From Chitinophaga horti (lineage in GTDB: Bacteria; Bacteroidota; Bacteroidia; Chitinophagales; Chitinophagaceae): a stretch of 64,000 bases of DNA. Shown piece by piece: positions 59,534 to 64,000 of the stretch. Location: contig NZ_CP107006.1 in NCBI RefSeq assembly GCF_022867795.2, positions 5,704,001 to 5,768,000 of the forward strand, read 5' to 3'. The position numbers and the translations under genes are program-made. The stretch's first letter is position 1. The number at the start of each line of letters is the position of its first letter. The notes beneath the pieces were generated by a model. It was not told the DNA's origin. It ran no database searches and saw nothing but the letters and a program-made list of their open reading frames with translations.

Positions 59534-61954
59534 ATGTTTGCCAACTACCTGAAACTCGCCTGGCGAAATATCTGGAAGTCGAAAGGAACTTTCGCCATTA
59601 ACGTGATCGGTTTAGCCGTAGCAGTCTGCGTCGCTTTACTATTGTCGGTTACCGCTTACTTCCAGTTTTCCTTCAATAACTTTCATAAGGAATTAGGCTC
59701 CCTGTACCAGATATACCACGAGGAAAACGAGGTGAACGGACCCAATGCAAAATCCAACCTGCCTGTTCCTTTACAGGATGAGATGAAGCGCGAGTTCCCG
59801 GAAGTGTTGATGTCTACCCGGTACATCGGTGGCGGTGCAAGCTACCGCTACGGGACCACTACCGGCTCCATGGGCATTCGCTTTGTAGATCCTGACTTCC
59901 TGGATATGTTTACGTTCCCGATCATCAGCGGCAGTAAACGGCCGCTCGACCAGCCGGGCAACATTGTCTTTTCCGACAAGGCTGCCCTGAAATGGTTGGG
60001 TTCTGCCGATGTGGTAGGCAAACAGGTGTCGATCAAGTTCGGCGATAAATGGGATAACTTTACGATTGCCGCCGTTGTACAGGCCGCGCCCGCCAATTCC
60101 GACCTCGATTTTGGAGCGCTCATGCGTTTCGAACATTTGCCGGCTTACGAGCAGCATAAATCCATCTGGGACCACTACAACACAGAAATGTTCGTAAAGC
60201 TGTCTGACAAGGCTACCATAGCTGGTTTTGAAAAACACAGCCAGTCGATCGTAAACAAGTACTACCAGGACAATGTGGCCAGGATTAAACGTGACGGCGG
60301 CAAGCCCAATGCGGATGGTTACCTGAAGAAGTTCAGCCTCATCCCGGTGCGTGATATGCATTTCATCAGCATCAGTGCCAGTGGCGGCGATGTTAAAAAA
60401 GCGTTGCCATACATGCTGATCGTGATTGCCGCTTTTGTACTGTTCATCGCCTGTATCAACTTCATCAACCTGTCTGTTGCACGTGCCTTTGGCCGCGCCA
60501 AAGAAGTAGGCATGCGCAAAATGATGGGTGCCGTGCGTTTTCAGCTGGTGTTGCAATTGTGGGGAGAGGCGTTAATGATTTGCCTTGTAGCGCTGATTGT
60601 CGGTGGTATTATCACTTACCTGGTCATACCCTCCTATAGCGCCTGGCTGCATACAAGTGTAAACATGGCCATGATCTTCCGGCCGGAAATGCTGCTCGGC
60701 ATCATAGCCGCCTTCCTGGTCATGACGATCGTAGCCGGTGTTTACCCGGCGCTGGTGATGACGCGCATCGATACGGTGCAGGCGTTGAAAGGCAGCGTGA
60801 AGCCCGGTCGTAAACAGCCCGTAAGGAACTCGCTGATCGTCGTACAATTTGCATTTTCGTCCCTGTTGATCTGTTGTACGCTGGTGGCCTTGCAGCAAAT
60901 CAGTTACCTGCGTTCCAAACCGCTTGGCTATAATAAGCAACAGGTGATCAGCCTGCCACTGGCGGGCGGTGATATACACCGCGGGCAATTAATCAACCTG
61001 CTTCGCGATAGGCTGTCCGGTGAGCCGGGTATATTAAGCTTTAGTGCAGCGGATAATAATCTCGGCCTCGGTCTCGACCGGTCGAGCATGACGTCGTCCG
61101 TTACGTTCGATTATAAAGAACGGGAGATCAATACCAATTTATTAACCGTTGACTACGATTATACACAAACGATAGGCATTCAGCTCGTCGCCGGGCGCGA
61201 TTTTGACAGGCGGTTGGCGTCCGATTCTACGGCAATCGTGATCAATGAAGAAATGGCCAAACGCCTGGGCGGTAACAATGTTCTCAACCAGTTTATCAAG
61301 TTTGATGATGAAGGTGACCAGCACCAGGTAATCGGTATCATGAAAAACTACCACTTTCAGTCGCTCGCTAAAAAGATTGACGCAATTACTTTAAGGCTCG
61401 ATCCTACGAGAGTCGATTACGCATACGGCTATATAAAAGTATCGCCTAACGACCTGCCGGCCAGCCTGGGCAGGGTGGAGAAAGTGTGGAGCCAGATACA
61501 GCCGGGCGTAGAATTCAAAGGATCGTTCCTCGACGAGAACGTTGACCGTATGTATAATGAAGAGAAACGTACCTCGCAGTTGCTCGTAGCCGGCGCGATC
61601 GTAACCATCATCATTTCCTGCATGGGGCTCTTTGCGATGGCCATCTTGTCTATTGCGCAACGCACCAAGGAAATTGGTATCCGCAAAGTATTAGGTTCCA
61701 GCATCAGCGCTATTGTAGTACTGTTGTACCGCGACTTCCTAAAACTGGTGGTGATCGCGATATTCATAGCCGTGCCGCTGGCCTGGTATGGGATGGGGGC
61801 CTGGCTCAATTCCTTCGCTTATAACGTTGGCCTGCAATGGTGGGTGTTTGCCGTGGCGGGACTTTGTGCCGTTATCGTAGCACTGGTAACGGTTAGTGTG
61901 CAGTCCATCCGGGCGGCGCTGGCCAACCCCGTTAAATCATTAAGATCAGAATAA
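59534..61954 (+). CDS. FtsX/MacB-type ABC permease (double FtsX)
   Basis: Protein of 806 residues with MacB-PCD periplasmic domains and two FtsX cores: an N-terminal helix (about 20-45), periplasmic domain, three helices (about 285-420, ending with MTRIDTVQALKGSVKPG), then a second helix, periplasmic domain and three helices (about 680-795, with QRTKEIGIRKVLGSSI). The A-L-K-G and R-x-K-E-I/V-G-x-R-K-x-x-G motifs are conserved. Such permeases use mechanotransmission to push substrates through TolC-type channels rather than carry them across the membrane. Substrate unknown. Confidence 0.94.
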   Translation: MFANYLKLAWRNIWKSKGTFAINVIGLAVAVCVALLLSVTAYFQFSFNNFHKELGSLYQIYHEENEVNGPNAKSNLPVPLQDEMKREFPEVLMSTRYIGGGASYRYGTTTGSMGIRFVDPDFLDMFTFPIISGSKRPLDQPGNIVFSDKAALKWLGSADVVGKQVSIKFGDKWDNFTIAAVVQAAPANSDLDFGALMRFEHLPAYEQHKSIWDHYNTEMFVKLSDKATIAGFEKHSQSIVNKYYQDNVARIKRDGGKPNADGYLKKFSLIPVRDMHFISISASGGDVKKALPYMLIVIAAFVLFIACINFINLSVARAFGRAKEVGMRKMMGAVRFQLVLQLWGEALMICLVALIVGGIITYLVIPSYSAWLHTSVNMAMIFRPEMLLGIIAAFLVMTIVAGVYPALVMTRIDTVQALKGSVKPGRKQPVRNSLIVVQFAFSSLLICCTLVALQQISYLRSKPLGYNKQQVISLPLAGGDIHRGQLINLLRDRLSGEPGILSFSAADNNLGLGLDRSSMTSSVTFDYKEREINTNLLTVDYDYTQTIGIQLVAGRDFDRRLASDSTAIVINEEMAKRLGGNNVLNQFIKFDDEGDQHQVIGIMKNYHFQSLAKKIDAITLRLDPTRVDYAYGYIKVSPNDLPASLGRVEKVWSQIQPGVEFKGSFLDENVDRMYNEEKRTSQLLVAGAIVTIIISCMGLFAMAILSIAQRTKEIGIRKVLGSSISAIVVLLYRDFLKLVVIAIFIAVPLAWYGMGAWLNSFAYNVGLQWWVFAVAGLCAVIVALVTVSVQSIRAALANPVKSLRSE

Positions 61955-61986
61955 CCTTTTTATATTTATCAGACAGATACATTGTT

Positions 61987-62649
61987 ATGATCCATTTAAA
62001 GCATATCTCTAAGCATTACCCGGTTGGATTTGGTAAAAATGAAGTATTGAAAGATATTGATCTGCACATACACGAGGGGGAATTTGTTTCGATCATGGGG
62101 CCTAGCGGCTCGGGCAAATCGACCCTTTTACACATACTTGGTTTGCTGGAAGAGCCTTCCGGCGGCGAATATTACTTTGACAATGAGCTGGTGAGCAAAA
62201 TGAATGAGAAGAAGCGCACCCAGTTACACCGGGGCAGCATCGGTTTTGTGTTCCAGGCGTATCACCTCATCGATGAATTGACCGTATATGAAAATATAGA
62301 AACGCCACTGCTGTATCGCAACATCTCGGCTTCGGAGCGTAAGAGTCGCGTGGCCGACGTGCTGGATAGGTTTAACATTGTGGCTAAAAAAGACCTGTTC
62401 CCAAACCAGTTGTCGGGCGGCCAGCAGCAACTGGTGGGCATTGCCCGCGCCATTATCGGCGAGCCGAAGGTGATATTTGCCGACGAGCCTACGGGCAACC
62501 TGCACTCCGATCAGGCCCTTTCTATCATGCAGCTTTTCAGGGAGCTGAATCAAAAAGATAAGATCACCATTGTACAGGTAACCCATTCCGACCAAAACGC
62601 GACCTACGGTAACCGGATCATCCGGATTATGGACGGCCAGGTGCAATAG
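61987..62649 (+). CDS. ABC transporter ATPase of MacB/LolD type (second, altered signature)
   Basis: Protein of 220 residues with Walker A GPSGSGKST (about 38-46), Q-loop, Walker B VIFADEPTGNLHS and switch-His VTHSD. The residue after the signature is Leu (LSGGQQQL-VG) in place of the common Arg (LSGGQQQR-VA), and the D-loop has H for D. It is 32 bp after the permease and has no permease of its own, so it may pair with the first ATPase or replace it. It ends the ABC part of the operon. Confidence 0.93.
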   Translation: MIHLKHISKHYPVGFGKNEVLKDIDLHIHEGEFVSIMGPSGSGKSTLLHILGLLEEPSGGEYYFDNELVSKMNEKKRTQLHRGSIGFVFQAYHLIDELTVYENIETPLLYRNISASERKSRVADVLDRFNIVAKKDLFPNQLSGGQQQLVGIARAIIGEPKVIFADEPTGNLHSDQALSIMQLFRELNQKDKITIVQVTHSDQNATYGNRIIRIMDGQVQ

Positions 62650-62766
62650 CTGGCAAAAAAAGCCTTTCGTATGATGTTTTCCTTTAAATTCGTATGGCCT
62701 TGCACCATACCTACCCTCAAATTGCCATTTATCAAGAAGGGAAGAATGGTGTCTTTACATTTAATA

Positions 62767-62774
62767 TATTTTTG
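62767..62774 (+). promoter_or_regulatory. -7 box of the TolC-like gene
   Basis: TATTTTTG, exact TAnnTTTG, 25 bp before the ATG at 62800; allows expression independent of the sigma-54 promoter. Confidence 0.5.
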
Positions 62775-62799
62775 TCAGGCTATGATATTAAATCGATGC

Positions 62800-64000
62800 A
62801 TGAAAGCCGCCATGCTTTCCGCTTTATTGTTTGTTGGTTCCTTCCGTGCCCAGGCGCAGGACAAGTGGAGTTTTGAAAGATGTGTGGCGTTTGCATTGGA
62901 GCATAACCTTACTATTAAACAGTCGGTATTGCAAAAACGGCTGGCGGAACTTGTTTATCAGCAGAATCAACTTTCCCAGTTGCCTACCCTCAACGCCGGT
63001 GCGGACATCGGGTACAACTTCGGTCGTTCCATTAACCCGACCACCAACTCCTTCGATAATACAACCCTGTTTAGCAGTGGCCTTAGCCTGAGTGCCGGAG
63101 CCAACCTGTTTAACTTCTTCAGGGTACAGAATAATATTAAAGGCAGCCGCTACGAAATGGAGGCCAGCAATTTCCTGCTGGAAAGAGCGCGTAACGACAT
63201 GTCGTTCAACATTGCCAATGCGTTTTTGCAGATACTGCTGGCTAATGAACAGGTAAAGATCGGCGAATCGCAGGTGGCCCTTTCTACCTCGCAGTTGGAA
63301 AATACGAAGAAGCTGGTAGCAGCCGGCTCCGTACCCGAAAGTAACCAGGCCGACCTGGAAGCACAGCTGGCGCGCGACAGCTCTACGCTGGTAACCGCCC
63401 GCAACCAGGCGGTGATTTCCGTACTCACGTTAAAAGCTATATTGAACCTCGATTTCAATATTCCTTTTGAGCCAGAAGTACCCGCCAACATCAAAACTAC
63501 TCCTGTATTAGATATTGCGCAAACCGCCCCGGAGATGGTGTTTAGCGCAGCCCTCTCGAACCAGCCGCAAACAAAGGCCGACCGCGCCAATGTAATGGCT
63601 TCCGAGCGTTATCTCGCAGCCGCCAGGGCACTCCAGTATCCATCGCTGCGCGCAGCGGGAAGTTTGGGTACCAACTATGCCAGTACCTCGCAGGAGGTGT
63701 TCGGCGCGCCGGTTTTTAACGGCTTCGATACGATCGCTGCCGTGAATGTAGGAGGCTCGGAGTACGGTGTTTACCAACCCAGCTACGGCTTTAACACCCG
63801 CAAAACGCCATTTGGTACACAAATCGGTAATAACTTCCGCCAGTATATTGGTCTGAGCCTCAACATTCCCATCCTGAATGGCTGGGCCAACCGCAGCGCC
63901 GTACTGCGTGCGAAAATAGATGTAGAGAACCGCGAGCTTACACAGGCGGTGAACCGTCAGCAACTCCGTCAGGATGTTTACACCGCCCATGCGAATGCCG
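62800..64000 (+). CDS. TolC family outer membrane efflux protein (3' end cut by window)
   Basis: First 400 residues of a TolC-type channel. Signal peptide (MKAAMLSALLFVGSFRAQAQ), then two long coiled-coil helices typical of OEP domains (WSFERCVAFALEHNLTIKQSVLQKRLAEL; NDMSFNIANAFLQILLANEQVKIGESQVALSTSQLENTKKLVAAGSVPESNQADLEAQLA). The Tyr-Asn-Phe-Gly-Arg-Ser strand is typical of the Bacteroidota branch. ATG 62800 is preferred; an in-frame ATG at 62782 is very close to the predicted transcription start. It completes the tripartite pump with the HlyD and FtsX genes. Confidence 0.93.
   Translation, partial: MKAAMLSALLFVGSFRAQAQDKWSFERCVAFALEHNLTIKQSVLQKRLAELVYQQNQLSQLPTLNAGADIGYNFGRSINPTTNSFDNTTLFSSGLSLSAGANLFNFFRVQNNIKGSRYEMEASNFLLERARNDMSFNIANAFLQILLANEQVKIGESQVALSTSQLENTKKLVAAGSVPESNQADLEAQLARDSSTLVTARNQAVISVLTLKAILNLDFNIPFEPEVPANIKTTPVLDIAQTAPEMVFSAALSNQPQTKADRANVMASERYLAAARALQYPSLRAAGSLGTNYASTSQEVFGAPVFNGFDTIAAVNVGGSEYGVYQPSYGFNTRKTPFGTQIGNNFRQYIGLSLNIPILNGWANRSAVLRAKIDVENRELTQAVNRQQLRQDVYTAHANA

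Noticed and set aside
62694..62876. 60-codon frame before the TolC-like gene
   Set aside because: Overlaps the promoter and signal peptide of the TolC-like gene in another frame and has no recognisable content.

Overview
The window looks like chromosomal DNA of a Bacteroidota member, most likely of the Chitinophagaceae (a Chitinophaga-like soil bacterium). The reasons are: many promoters of the Bacteroidota type (-7 box TAnnTTTG); gliding genes gldD and gldE beside ssb and mutY; batB/batC; a split MetH; a long-form IspG; a CarB without its C-terminal regulatory domain; and ECF sigma / anti-sigma / outer-membrane gene sets. The family-level placement is inference from gene content and not from a search. 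No tRNA, rRNA, CRISPR array, prophage or intact insertion sequence was seen.

Layout. 1-3358: two-part methionine synthase. 3359-3769: gap with a probable small RNA. 3770-5725: ispG. 5852-6949: AraC regulator and a second small-RNA candidate. 7015-8799: batB-batC. 8991-9788: class D beta-lactamase, with a phased 11-bp repeat array upstream. 10305-11507: kbl. 11792-14260: ECF sigma factor, anti-sigma factor (frameshifted) and beta-barrel protein. 14421-17353: M16 peptidase (frameshifted). 17467-18645: L,D-transpeptidase and a lipoprotein. 18882-22031: acs and a TPR protein. 22134-24692: J-domain protein, HTH regulator and small unknown genes. 24881-31461: carB, comEC, purH. 31825-33853: ECF sigma factor and an unusual anti-sigma / SusC-plug / TonB fusion. 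33857-39878 (minus strand): mutY, ssb, gldE (frameshifted), gldD, DUF3109, lutB-like. 40103-43253: HU protein, TPR protein, a 31-residue mS38/COX24-like ribosomal protein and RNase G. 43372-47740: L,D-transpeptidase, CPBP protein, RidA, a degenerate hydroxyacyl-CoA dehydrogenase and TsaB. 47951-51042: ArsR regulator, MBL-rhodanese protein, BON and LysM proteins. 51294-54531: acyltransferase, nadB, YhhN protein. 54565-64000: histidine kinase, sigma-54 response regulator, and an efflux operon (HlyD, ATPase, FtsX/MacB permease, second ATPase) followed by a TolC-like gene cut by the window end.

How genes work together. The best-supported circuit is at the right end. The kinase and its NtrC-like regulator diverge from the efflux operon, and the 283-bp gap between them holds a near-consensus -24/-12 promoter and two imperfect palindromes 21 bp apart. 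Several housekeeping genes seem to be transcribed from promoters whose -7 box lies only a few bases before the start codon, so their mRNAs should have almost no leader.

Four genes (anti-sigma factor, M16 peptidase, gldE, and less surely lutB) are each restored by adding one base at or next to a short homopolymer. This recurrent pattern points to undercalled bases in the assembly at least as much as to real gene decay. The most unusual non-coding signals are eleven consecutive 11-bp units with a GGA core upstream of the beta-lactamase gene, three orphan terminators suggesting small RNAs, and a 15-bp hairpin covering the ribosome-binding site of acs.
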